From Streptomyces sp. Z26 (GTDB lineage Bacteria; Actinomycetota; Actinomycetes; Streptomycetales; Streptomycetaceae), in the NCBI RefSeq assembly GCF_003665095.1, contig NZ_RCHV01000002.1:5646501-5710500 (forward strand): a stretch of DNA of 64,000 nt. Reading direction: 5' to 3'. The position numbers and the translations under genes are program-made. Below, piece by piece: positions 26,773 to 34,584 of this stretch. The notes below the pieces were generated by a model, which did not search any database, was not told the DNA's origin, and saw only the letters and a list, made by a program, of their open reading frames with translations. How positions within the stretch are numbered: the first letter of the stretch is position 1; every line of letters starts with the position of its first letter.

Positions 26773-28089
26773 TCACCGGGGGATCAGCAGGGCGGCGTCG
26801 GCCTTGTCGGCGCACCGGCGCAGCGCGTCGGCGGGGCTGCGCTTCCCGAGCAGCACCGCGACGACCGCCTCGCCCAGCGCCTGGGAGATCTGCGGGTACG
26901 CGGGGTGCACCGGCCGCACCCGCGCCGTCTCCAGCGCCTTCGTGAACACCGGCAGCCCCTCCGTACGGGCCGCGTGCCGCCGCCACCGGGGGAGCCGTTC
27001 GGCGGCGGCGCTCAGCGGCAGGCTGCCCGCCGCGACGCCCCAGCGGGCGTCCCGTTCCGGCTGGATCATCCAGCGGACGAACTCGACGGCGGCGCGGGAG
27101 CGCGCCGAGCCGTTGTCGAAGACGGTCCAGGTGTCCGGGCCGGAGATGGTGACGGGCGGCCCGCCGTAGCCGGGCAGCGGCACGACGCCGTAGTCGACGC
27201 CCGCGCCGGTGATGTCCGGCAGCTGCCACGGGCCGGTGGCCACCATGGCCATCCGGCCGCCCAGGAACACCTGGTACATCTGCTCGCCGCCGGGCTTCGG
27301 GTCCACGTACACGCTCCGGTCGCGCGCCAGCCGCTCCAGCGTCTCCAGGGCGCGCACGCCCTGGCGGGCGAAGCCGATGCTCCGGCCGTCGTCGCCGATC
27401 ACGTCGCCGCCCAGGTCCCAGACCATCGGCCAGATCCGCCACACGGTGTCCTCGTCGCCCGTGCCCGGCCAGCCCGTACCGAAGACGCCCCGACCCGTGT
27501 CGGTCAGCCGCCGCGCCGTCGCGACGAACTCGTCCCAGGACCAGCCCGGTTCGGGGAAGGGCACGCCCGCCGCGCGGAACAGCTTCTTGTTGTAGACGAC
27601 GCACAGCGCGTCGAGCAGGGCGGGCGCGGCCCGCAGCCGACCGTTCAGGGTGACGGCCTCGCGCGCGGCGGGCCAGTAGCCGCTCCAGGGGGTGGCGCCG
27701 CCGCGCAGCGCGTCGGTGAGGTCGACGACGCTGGGGCTGCGGGCGACGCTGGCGAGGTCCGAGCCGAAGACGTAGGCGATGTCCGGGAACGAGCCGGACG
27801 CGAGCGCCGCCGTCACCTTCTGGAGCATGGCGTCCGCGATGACGCCCCCGCCGCCCGCGTCCACGCGGATACGGGGGTGCGTCCGGTTGAAGTCCGCCAC
27901 CAGCTCCTCGACGGCCTTGCGGCCCGTGTCGCTCTGCCCGTGCCACAGCTCGACGGTGACCTTGCCGTCGGGGCCGACCCCGTCGGAGGCGCCCGACGCG
28001 CACCCGGCGAGCAGCGGCGCACCCGCGACGGCCGGAGCGAGCGCGGCGGCGCCGCGCAGCAACCGGCGCCGGGACGGGGTACGGGGCAT
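26773..28089 (-). CDS. Sugar-binding lipoprotein of the ABC importer
   Basis: A 438-residue extracellular solute-binding protein (family 1). The signal peptide has twin arginines (SRRRLLRGAAAL) and a lipobox LLAGC (Cys about residue 29), so the mature protein is lipid-anchored outside the membrane. VTVELWHGQSDTGRKAVEELVADFN and FPDIAYVFGSDLASVA are typical of sugar-binding proteins. Aromatic residues (WPAAREAV, WPMVWDLGG, GPWQLPD) probably stack on the sugar. ATG 28089 follows AAGGAG. As first gene of the minus-strand group it sets importer specificity, predicted here to be galactosamine/galactose oligomers. Confidence 0.92.
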   Translation of the reverse strand: MPRTPSRRRLLRGAAALAPAVAGAPLLAGCASGASDGVGPDGKVTVELWHGQSDTGRKAVEELVADFNRTHPRIRVDAGGGGVIADAMLQKVTAALASGSFPDIAYVFGSDLASVARSPSVVDLTDALRGGATPWSGYWPAAREAVTLNGRLRAAPALLDALCVVYNKKLFRAAGVPFPEPGWSWDEFVATARRLTDTGRGVFGTGWPGTGDEDTVWRIWPMVWDLGGDVIGDDGRSIGFARQGVRALETLERLARDRSVYVDPKPGGEQMYQVFLGGRMAMVATGPWQLPDITGAGVDYGVVPLPGYGGPPVTISGPDTWTVFDNGSARSRAAVEFVRWMIQPERDARWGVAAGSLPLSAAAERLPRWRRHAARTEGLPVFTKALETARVRPVHPAYPQISQALGEAVVAVLLGKRSPADALRRCADKADAALLIPR

Positions 28090-28444
28090 GGCGGGCTCCT
28101 TACGGCGGGTGGGGTGCGGGTGTGCCGGTGCCGCTGGTGGGTCCGGCGGGCCCGGGGCCGGCGGTGCGTTCCGGTGCGGGGTGGTGGCGGGAGGCCGCGG
28201 CGGGGGCGCGGCGCCCGGGGGGAGCGCGGGCGTCCCGCGCGGGGGAGGCGTGCGCGCGCGGTCGTCCCGTGGAGGAGGGCCGCGCTCCCCGTACCCTCCG
28301 GGCGCGGAGGACGGGCGCGGAGGCGTACGGGAAGGGCGTACGGGAGGCGGCGTCGGCGGGCACGTACGCACCGTGCCCGCCGGGGTGGCGCGCGCCGGGA
28401 AGGCACGCCGCCGGTGGCCCGTGCGGGCCGTGGCGGAGGGGGCG
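28090..28444. other. Intergenic region between the binding-protein and GH114 genes
   Basis: These 355 bp are extremely GC-rich and contain no convincing coding frame. They hold the terminator of the GH114 gene (28354-28382) and, nearer 28090, the presumed promoter of the importer operon, for which I see no clear -10/-35 pair. Confidence 0.5.
28354..28382 (-). terminator. Terminator of the GH114 gene
   Basis: A perfect 11-bp stem, CGGCGGGCACG with its complement, and a 7-base loop, begins 62 bases past the stop of the GH114 gene. It separates that gene from the importer operon. Confidence 0.7.
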
Positions 28445-29272
28445 TCAGCAGGTGCGGTGGACGTACGCCCCGCTGTCCGGAGTGGTGACGTCCATGTCGC
28501 GGCGCACGATGCTCAGCGTGTCGCCGTGGGACGCGCAGGCGTCGTTCAGGCCCTCGTCCGTGTACTCGACGACGACCACGTGGTCGTCGAAGGCGTCGGC
28601 GTAGTCGCCGCACTCCTTCCACTGGCCGCACTCCTCCGCGACGGCGAAGTCGAGGCCCGTCTCGTCGCGGCTGTCGGCCAGCTCCACCGTGTTCTTCTGG
28701 GCGGCGGCCAGGCCCCGCTCGTGCGCGTGGTCGGACAGCAGCTTGGCGAACGCCTTGGCGTCCTCGGCCGACAGCAGGTCCTGGGAACGGGTGTAGCTGT
28801 CGTAGTTGTCCGGCTCGATCGCGTCGAAGCCCTTGTCGGCGCAGCCGTCCGTCCAGGCGTTGACCCGCTCGGCGACGCGCTCCCGCTTCTCCGGCGTACC
28901 GATGTCCAGGAGCGCCTCATCCCAGTCCGGATCGATGACGACCTCGCCGTCCGCGTCCCGCAGCAGCAGGTCGTCGGGCCAGTCGTCGTCCTCGCCGGGC
29001 TGGACCTGGAAGGCGTTGATGTAGCAGATGTTGTAGAGGCCGGAGGCCGGGGTCGCCGTACGGTCCCGGCTGACGACCTCGGTGCCGGAGGGCGGGTCGT
29101 ACGGGCCGCCGATCTGGTAGTCGAATCCGACGCCGGGCTCCGGCAGTGCCGGTTCGGCGGCGCTCGCGCTCGACTGGGTGTTGGTGACGATCCCGGTGGC
29201 GACGAGCGCCGAGGCGGCGAGGGCGGCGGCGGCCCAGGAGCGACGGCGGCGCAGGGCGTGGCTGGCAGGCAT
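28445..29272 (-). CDS. Secreted GH114 endo-alpha-1,4-polygalactosaminidase
   Basis: A 275-residue secreted TIM-barrel protein of the GH114/DUF297 family, whose studied members (for example fungal Ega3) cut alpha-1,4-linked galactosamine polymers. The signal peptide ends near ASA-AE (residue 39). Family motifs are FDYQIGG, ICYINAFQVQP, GFDAIEPDNYDSY with the probable nucleophile D150, and FAVAEECGQWKEC with the probable acid E213 or E214. Six cysteines suggest disulfides. I start at ATG 29272, preceded by GGAG at 9 bases; an in-frame ATG at 29287 lacks a ribosome site. A TTGACG-N17-TTTGAT promoter lies about 155 bp upstream. Confidence 0.85.
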   Translation of the reverse strand: MPASHALRRRRSWAAAALAASALVATGIVTNTQSSASAAEPALPEPGVGFDYQIGGPYDPPSGTEVVSRDRTATPASGLYNICYINAFQVQPGEDDDWPDDLLLRDADGEVVIDPDWDEALLDIGTPEKRERVAERVNAWTDGCADKGFDAIEPDNYDSYTRSQDLLSAEDAKAFAKLLSDHAHERGLAAAQKNTVELADSRDETGLDFAVAEECGQWKECGDYADAFDDHVVVVEYTDEGLNDACASHGDTLSIVRRDMDVTTPDSGAYVHRTC

Positions 29273-29427
29273 GGTGTGCTGCTCCATCGATCGCGGATAC
29301 GGCCCCGCCTCGGACGACGCGGCCGTGCACGCGTTCCTGGCGACTCTGGCCGGGCTCGGGACGGCGTCCGCTACCGGCTGGGCGTACCTCTACGGTGCCG
29401 GGTGACACCACCCTGGGCACTGGCAGG

Positions 29428-29456
29428 ATCAAAGCGCGTCCCGCCGCGTACGTCAA
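29428..29456 (-). promoter_or_regulatory. Promoter of the GH114 gene
   Basis: On the minus strand TTGACG (29456-29451), 17 bases, then TTTGAT (29433-29428): a good vegetative-type promoter. Transcripts would carry a leader of about 150 nt. Confidence 0.6.
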
Positions 29457-29599
29457 GAGCGCGAACCTGAGCAGATGTGCAGAAACGCGCAAGGCGCGGC
29501 CCGGGGCACCTGTCCGGGGCAAGCGCGCCACGCGCCCACCGGCCGGGCTCACGGGCAGGTCAGACGCGGGAAAGGGAACCGTGCGCGGCTGATCAGGGC

Positions 29600-29605
29600 T
29601 ACACT
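29600..29605 (+). promoter_or_regulatory. -10 element giving a probably leaderless deoR-family transcript
   Basis: TACACT lies exactly 7 bases before the ATG, and there is no ribosome site. Transcription would start at or next to the A of ATG, a common arrangement in actinobacteria. Confidence 0.6.
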
Positions 29606-29612
29606 CGGTGAC

Positions 29613-30365
29613 ATGCTCAAGAGTGATCGCTTGACCCGGATCATCGACCACGTGGCCGCCGAGGGCAGCGTGGACGTCCAGGGCCTGGTCGGCCTGCTGG
29701 GCGTGTCCGGCGCGACCGTACGCCGCGACCTCCAGGAGCTGCACGAGCGCGGCATGCTGCAACGCACCCACGGCGGCGCCGTCACCGCCGCGTTCGAGCA
29801 GCCGCTGCGGCACCGCGCGGGGCGGCAGCGCGTCGAGAAGCAGCGCATCGCGGCCGCCGCGGCGGCCCTGGTGCCCGACGGCGCCGTCGTCGGCCTCACC
29901 GGCGGCACCACGGTCACCGAGGTCGCGCGGGCGCTGGCGGGACGCACCGGCATCACCGTCGTCACGAACGCGGTGAACATCGCCGCCGACGTCGTCGTCC
30001 GCCCCGACACGCAGCTCGTCGTCATCGGCGGCAACGCCCGCTCGCAGAGCTACGAGCTGGTGGGCCCGGTCGCGGAGCGGGTCCTCGACGAGTACCACCT
30101 CGACATCAGCTTCATCGGCGTCGACGGGCTGACCGTACGGCGCGGTTGCAGCACCCACGACGAGCTGGAGGCGCACACCGACCGCGCGTTCCTGCGCAAC
30201 AGCACGCGCACCGTGGCCGTCGCCGACCACACGAAGATCGGCCGGGTCACGTTCGCCCGGATCTGCCCCGTCACGGACATCAGCACCGTCGTCACGGACG
30301 GCGCGGCCGACGAGACGGAGACGGCGGCGATCCGCGCGCTGGGCGTCGAGGTGCTCACCGTCTGA
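29613..30365 (+). CDS. DeoR-family transcriptional regulator
   Basis: A 250-residue regulator with the DeoR helix-turn-helix (KSDRLTRIIDHVAAEGSVDVQGLVGLLGVSGATVRRDLQELHERGMLQRTHGGAV, residues 3-57) and the sugar-phosphate-sensing DeoRC domain (VGLTGGTTVTEVARAL, VVTNAVNIA, LVVIGGNARSQSYELVGP, DISFIGVDGLTVRRGCST, HTKIGRVTF). Members repress sugar genes until a phosphorylated intermediate binds. Flanked by GH114, aldolase and SIS genes, it is probably the AgaR-like regulator of this locus. Its own start region contains TGCTCAA, half of the palindrome found in the SIS promoter, which suggests autoregulation. The transcript is probably leaderless. Confidence 0.9.
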   Translation: MLKSDRLTRIIDHVAAEGSVDVQGLVGLLGVSGATVRRDLQELHERGMLQRTHGGAVTAAFEQPLRHRAGRQRVEKQRIAAAAAALVPDGAVVGLTGGTTVTEVARALAGRTGITVVTNAVNIAADVVVRPDTQLVVIGGNARSQSYELVGPVAERVLDEYHLDISFIGVDGLTVRRGCSTHDELEAHTDRAFLRNSTRTVAVADHTKIGRVTFARICPVTDISTVVTDGAADETETAAIRALGVEVLTV

Positions 30366-30427
30366 CCGGCGCGCACGGTCCGGCGCGCGCCGTCCGCCCA
30401 CCGGGCCCGTGCGCGCGCCGCCCGGCG

Positions 30428-30456
30428 CCGGCGGCCGACCCCCGTACGGCCGCCGG
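30428..30456. terminator. Terminator between convergent regulator and aldolase genes
   Basis: A perfect 10-bp stem, CCGGCGGCCG with its complement, and a 9-base loop lie between the regulator stop (30365) and the aldolase stop (30462). Confidence 0.6.
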
Positions 30457-30461
30457 GCCGG

Positions 30462-31316
30462 TCACAGGGCGGACGCGCCGCCCGCCGCCCCCAGCACGCC
30501 GAGGACGCGGGCGACCTCGTCGGCCATCGCCGCGCGCGCGGGCGCCAGATACCGCCGGGGGTCGACCAGCGCGGGCTCCCGGGCGAGCACGTCCCGTACG
30601 GCGCCGGTGAAGACCGCGTTAAGGTGCGTCGACAGGTTGATCTTGCGCATCCCGGCGGCCACCGCCGCGGCGAGCGTGTCGTCCGGCACGCCCGACGAGC
30701 CGTGCAGCACGAGCGGCACCGGCACCGCCTCGCGCAGCCGCGCGACCAGCGCGAGATCCAGTTCGGCGCGGCGCTCGGTCATCGCGTGCGACGAGCCGAC
30801 CGCGACGGCCAGGGCGTCCACACCGGTCCGCTCGACGAAGCGGGCGGCCTCCTCCGGGTCGGTACGGACCCCGGGCGCGTGCGCGCCGTCCTTGCCGCCG
30901 ACCTCGCCCAGCTCGGCCTCCACCCAGACGCCCCGTTCGTGGCACCACCCGGTGAGGGCGCGGGTGCGTTCGACGTTCTCCGCCCAGGGCAGCCGCGCGC
31001 CGTCGTACATCACCGAGGTGAAGCCCGACTCGACCGCCTCCCGCACCAGTTCGGGCCGGGTCGCGTGGTCCAGGTGCAGGGACGCGGGCGTGCCGGTGGC
31101 GGCGACGGCCGCCGCGGCCGCCGCGGCGAGCGGGCGCAGCGCGCCCCGGTACGCCACGGCGTTCTCGCTCACCTGCACCACGACGGCGGCGTCCGCCTGC
31201 GCGGCCCCGGCGAGGACCGCCTCCAGCTGCTCCAGCAGGACGGCGTTGAAGGCGCCGACGCCGTGCCGCCCGTCCTCCGCCGCGCGCAGCAGGGCGCCCG
31301 TTCCGACCAGCGTCAC
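30462..31316 (-). CDS. Class II (zinc) aldolase, tagatose/fructose-bisphosphate type
   Basis: A 284-residue class II aldolase of the GatY/KbaY/FbaA superfamily. It has SLHLDHATRPELV (zinc His and catalytic region), VWVEAELGEVGGKDG (zinc Glu/His area), LAVAVGSSHA, LVLHGSSGVPDD (zinc His) and RKINLST (phosphate binding). It would split tagatose-1,6-bisphosphate to dihydroxyacetone phosphate and glyceraldehyde 3-phosphate. Housekeeping fructose-bisphosphate aldolase is the alternative, but coupling to a SIS gene (GTG start overlaps that stop) points to the AgaY/KbaY role. It is convergent with the regulator gene. Confidence 0.87.
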   Translation of the reverse strand: MTLVGTGALLRAAEDGRHGVGAFNAVLLEQLEAVLAGAAQADAAVVVQVSENAVAYRGALRPLAAAAAAAVAATGTPASLHLDHATRPELVREAVESGFTSVMYDGARLPWAENVERTRALTGWCHERGVWVEAELGEVGGKDGAHAPGVRTDPEEAARFVERTGVDALAVAVGSSHAMTERRAELDLALVARLREAVPVPLVLHGSSGVPDDTLAAAVAAGMRKINLSTHLNAVFTGAVRDVLAREPALVDPRRYLAPARAAMADEVARVLGVLGAAGGASAL

Positions 31317-32209
31317 GACGCGTCCTCCAGCACCACGGAACGGGTCAGGTGCGGCGGGTTGTCCACGTCGCGGCCCAGCCCGGCGGCCAGCTCCGCGGCG
31401 ACCCGCTGGGCCCTGACCAGTTCCGCGAGCGGGTCCAGGCCCGACGGCCGTACGAGGTGCGCGCCGGTCGCCGCGATCTGCCCGTCGAGGCCCGGCGGCA
31501 GCGCGCCCGCGCCCAGCGGCCAGACGGCGCGGCCGGGGGCGGCGATGCCGATGGGGCCGTGCCGGTACTCCATCGCCGGGTACGACTCGGTCCACCACGC
31601 GGCGGCCTCCCGCACCTTGAGCGCGGCCTCGCGGGCCAGCCCGTACGTCCAGCCCGTGCCGAGGAACGTGATCTGCTCCGCCGCCAGCAGCGCCGGGTCC
31701 AGCTCCGCGGTCACCGCCGTCTCGGCGTCGCGCACGGCGGCGGTCAGGTCCTCGCCGAGGTGGGCGCGGAGGAGGACGAGCTGCGAGGTGGGGAAGCGGG
31801 TCTGCACGACGGAGCGTTCGTCGGCGAAGTCCAGGACGACGGCGTCGTCGGCCAGTTCCCCGGCGGGCGAGTCCGGCACCGCGGTCACCACGGTGGCGCG
31901 GACCCGGCCGCGCACGCGCTCCAGCGCGTGCAGCACCTCGGTGGTGGTGCCGGACCGGGTCAGCGCGAGCACCCGGTCGTACTCCCGGTCCAGCGGCGCC
32001 TCGGACGCGGCGAACGCGTCGGTGCGGCCGTGCCCGGCGGCCTCGCGCAGCGCGGCGTACGACTGCGCCATGAACCACGAGGTGCCGCAGCCGACCACCG
32101 CCACCCGCTCCCCGTGCCGGGGGAGCGCGGGCGCGTGGCGTGGCAGCAGGTCCACGGCCCGCCGCCAGCAGGCGGGCTGCGAAGCGATCTCGTCGGCGGT
32201 GTGCGACAT
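31313..32209 (-). CDS. SIS-domain sugar isomerase/deaminase (AgaS-like)
   Basis: A 298-residue protein with two SIS domains: VAVVGCGTSWFMAQSYAALREAAG and LALTRSGTTTEVLHAL in the first, and ITFLGTGWTYGLAREAALKVREAAAWWTESYPAMEYRHGPIG in the second. This matches AgaS-like galactosamine-6-phosphate deaminase/isomerases and the isomerase half of GlmS, without the glutaminase part. It would turn galactosamine 6-phosphate into tagatose 6-phosphate and ammonia. ATG 32209 follows AGGAGAG. It is the first gene of a two-gene operon with the aldolase, preceded by an operator-like palindrome overlapping its -10. Confidence 0.85.
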   Translation of the reverse strand: MSHTADEIASQPACWRRAVDLLPRHAPALPRHGERVAVVGCGTSWFMAQSYAALREAAGHGRTDAFAASEAPLDREYDRVLALTRSGTTTEVLHALERVRGRVRATVVTAVPDSPAGELADDAVVLDFADERSVVQTRFPTSQLVLLRAHLGEDLTAAVRDAETAVTAELDPALLAAEQITFLGTGWTYGLAREAALKVREAAAWWTESYPAMEYRHGPIGIAAPGRAVWPLGAGALPPGLDGQIAATGAHLVRPSGLDPLAELVRAQRVAAELAAGLGRDVDNPPHLTRSVVLEDAS

Positions 32210-32258
32210 GGGCTCTCCTACGACGTGTGACGTGGGGCCGGGCCCCTGACATGCGCGA

Positions 32259-32299
32259 TGCGCAGAAGTGCGCAGACGCTCTGCTCAAAGTTGAGCATA
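32259..32299 (-). promoter_or_regulatory. Operator and -10 of the SIS-aldolase operon
   Basis: TGCTCAAAGTTGAGCA (32282-32297) is a perfect 7-bp inverted repeat with a 2-base spacer. Minus-strand TATGCT (32299-32294) is a good -10 inside it, so a bound repressor would block polymerase. Next to it TGCGCAGA is directly repeated 10 bases apart (32259-32278), resembling GCAGA elements upstream of the GH114 promoter. The regulator is probably the DeoR protein of this locus. Confidence 0.6.
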
Positions 32300-32441
32300 T
32301 TTCGTTGTTCTATCAGAAGCGCGCAGGGGAAGCGAGGGCGCACGGCGGGAGCGCGGGGCGCGCGGACGGGTACGGGCACGGGTACGGGTTCGGTCGGCGC
32401 GTACGCGAGGCGGCCCGCGCGAGGGTGGCGGCGCGGGGTGG

Positions 32442-34244
32442 TCAGCTGATGCGCAGGGCCAGGAAGAAGTCGAGCTTGTCCTCCAGCCGCGACAGGTCAC
32501 GGCCCGTCAACTGCTCGATGCGGCCCATCCGGTAGCGCAGGGTGTTGACGTGCAGGTGCAGCCGCGCCGCGCACCGCGTCCACGAGCCGTCGGCCGCGAG
32601 GAACGCCTCCAGCGTCGGGATCAGCTCGGCCCGGTGCCGCCGGTCGTAGTCGCGCAACGGGTCCAGCAGCCGCGCGGTGAAGGCGCGACGCACGTCGTCC
32701 GGTACGAACGGCAGCAGCAGCACGTGCGAGGCCAGCTCCTCGTGCCCGGCCGCGCAGACCGCGCCCCGCCGGGCCGCCGCCACCCGGCGCGCGTGCCGGG
32801 CCTCCTCCAGCGCGCCGCGCAGGCCCTCGGCGGAACGCACCGCCGCGCTCACCCCGAGCGTCAGCCGACCGTCCCCGGCGAGCCCGCGCTCCATCGGCTC
32901 GCGCACACCCGCCAGCAGCGCGCCCGCGACGATCCCCGGCGCGACGGACCCGGCGCCGCGCTCGCCGCCCTCGGCGCCGCCCCCGCCCGTACCGGAGCCC
33001 CCGCCCGCGCCCCCGCCCGTACCGCCGCCGTCCCCGTCCCCGTCCGCCGGTGCGGGCAGCGGCACCAGCGCGACGGCCTCCCCGCCCGTGTGCGCCACCG
33101 CGACCCCGTCGGCCGCCCCGGCCCCGCCCGGCTCCGCCGGGCAGGCCCCGGCGAGCACCTCCTCCAGCAGCGCCCGCGCGACGGGCCCGGTCTCCACCGG
33201 GGCGCCGCCGTCGTCGCCCGTGCCCCACTCGACGCGCGCCACCACGACCTGCCAGTGCGGCGCCGCCGCGCCCGATCCCGGCAGCAGTACGGGCGCCGCG
33301 CCCCGCAGCCGCGCCGCCGTCTCCGCGGGCGCCGCGCCGGACTGCACCAGCTCCAGCACCTCCTGGGCGAGCCGCCGCCGTACGGCGCGGGAGGCGTCGT
33401 GGCGTTCGCGTTCCACGGCGATCAGCTGGGTGACGCCGTCCAGCAGGTCGAGCCGTTCGGCGGGCCAGTCGCCCGTGTCGGCCTCGACGGCGAGCAGCCA
33501 GTCGGAGAGCGCCGTCCCGCGCGGGTCGCCGTCCGTGCCGGTGCGGACGGGGAAGAGGGCGTACGCGGCGCCGTCCACCGTCGCGCGGTACGGCCCGGGG
33601 TGCCCGGTGCGTACGCCCGCCAGGTGCTCGCCCGCGAGCCGCGCCCGTACGGCGCCGGGCAGTGCGGCCACCCCGTCCGCCCGGCCCGCCGCGCCCCCGC
33701 CCGTACCCGTGCTCCGGCCCGCCACCTGCCGCCCCGTCGGGGACAGCACCCACGCCCGCAGGTCCAGGTCGGAGTCGAGGAGGTCCAGCACCGCGTCCGC
33801 GCCGCCGCCCGCCGGTCCGGCGGACATCAGCCGCCGGTGCCGGTCCACGACCGCCGCCAGGTCGACCGCCCGCTCCGTCGACACCTGCCGCACCACGTGC
33901 TCGGTGACGGTGGCGAACGCGACGTCCTCGTCCACCGCGAACAGCGGCAGCCGGTGCCGCGCGCAGGCCGCGACCAGGTCGTCCGGTACGGACCCCAGTT
34001 CCGCCTCGCCCGCGGCCAGCCCCGCCACCCCGGCCGTCGCCAGGACGCGGACGAAGGGCTCGGAGTCGGCGGGCGTACGGCGCCACGCGAGGCCGGTGAG
34101 GACCAGTTCGCCGCCGGAGAGGTAGCGGCTGGGGTCCCGCAGGTCGGTGGTCATCACGCCGCGCACCGTGCGGTCCAGCTCCGTACCGCCGCCGAGCAGC
34201 CGCAGCCCGAGCGAGCCGCTGTCGAGGAGTGCGCGGAGCCGCAT
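32442..34244 (-). CDS. pucR: PucR-family transcriptional activator
   Basis: A 600-residue regulator of the PucR family, which controls purine degradation genes. It has the N-terminal PucR ligand domain (RALLDSGSLGLRLLGGG to HRLPLFAVDEDVAF, residues 1-115), a GGDEF-like middle, and a C-terminal helix-turn-helix LEAFLAADGSWTRCAARLHLHVNTLRYRMGRIEQLTG (about 550-590). A Gly/Asp-rich low-complexity insertion of about 35 residues (near 395-430) is not usual. It is divergent from the xanthine dehydrogenase operon across 340 bp, the usual layout for a regulator of that operon. ATG 34244 is the first Met with the domain intact. Confidence 0.85.
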   Translation of the reverse strand: MRLRALLDSGSLGLRLLGGGTELDRTVRGVMTTDLRDPSRYLSGGELVLTGLAWRRTPADSEPFVRVLATAGVAGLAAGEAELGSVPDDLVAACARHRLPLFAVDEDVAFATVTEHVVRQVSTERAVDLAAVVDRHRRLMSAGPAGGGADAVLDLLDSDLDLRAWVLSPTGRQVAGRSTGTGGGAAGRADGVAALPGAVRARLAGEHLAGVRTGHPGPYRATVDGAAYALFPVRTGTDGDPRGTALSDWLLAVEADTGDWPAERLDLLDGVTQLIAVERERHDASRAVRRRLAQEVLELVQSGAAPAETAARLRGAAPVLLPGSGAAAPHWQVVVARVEWGTGDDGGAPVETGPVARALLEEVLAGACPAEPGGAGAADGVAVAHTGGEAVALVPLPAPADGDGDGGGTGGGAGGGSGTGGGGAEGGERGAGSVAPGIVAGALLAGVREPMERGLAGDGRLTLGVSAAVRSAEGLRGALEEARHARRVAAARRGAVCAAGHEELASHVLLLPFVPDDVRRAFTARLLDPLRDYDRRHRAELIPTLEAFLAADGSWTRCAARLHLHVNTLRYRMGRIEQLTGRDLSRLEDKLDFFLALRIS

Positions 34245-34584
34245 GTCGTCGCCCGCCGTTCCGTTGCGTGAGGGCCGTGTGTGCTGGCGTGTTTGTCGGC
34301 GTGCGTGCCGGGTGCCCGTGCCGGTGCGCCCGTACGGGGAGTGCCGGTGCCGGAGTGCCGGGGTACGAGGCGCCGGGTCGCCGCTTTCGTGGGAATCTAC
34401 AAGACCGGGCGTTCGGGTGGTCAAGCGCTTCATGGTTTCGGTGACTGCACCGGGACACGCGCGCCTCGGTCTACTGGGGCGCACCGCCGTGAACGGCACC
34501 TGGACGGTTCCCCGCGCCACCCGCCCGGGAACCGGCCCCGGCCACCCGCCGTACCGCCCGAGAGCGACCGGAGAAGAGACACCC
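34245..34584. other. pucR-xanthine dehydrogenase divergent control region
   Basis: The 340 bp hold no gene. The relatively AT-rich part (34380-34455) contains the pucR promoter, the octamer AAGCGCTT (34423-34430) and the inverted repeat CGGTG-ACTG-CACCG (34439-34452), candidates for PucR binding. Confidence 0.5.
34394..34424 (-). promoter_or_regulatory. Candidate pucR promoter
   Basis: Minus-strand TTGACC (34424-34419), 19 bases, TAGATT (34399-34394). The spacing is long but both hexamers are good. Confidence 0.45.

Larger units (their letters stand above)
29273..29612. other. Divergent control region of GH114 and deoR-family genes
   Basis: These 340 bp hold the GH114 promoter, a GCAGA-rich element just upstream of its -35, and the -10 of the regulator gene. 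Between 29287 and 29405 the plus strand keeps strongly coding-like third positions (a frame ending GWAYLYGAG at 29403) without a plausible start, perhaps a gene remnant. Confidence 0.5.

Noticed and set aside
28122..28604. Plus-strand frame in the gap between binding-protein and GH114 genes
   Set aside because: Low-complexity Gly/Arg sequence, overlaps GH114 antisense, no ribosome site.
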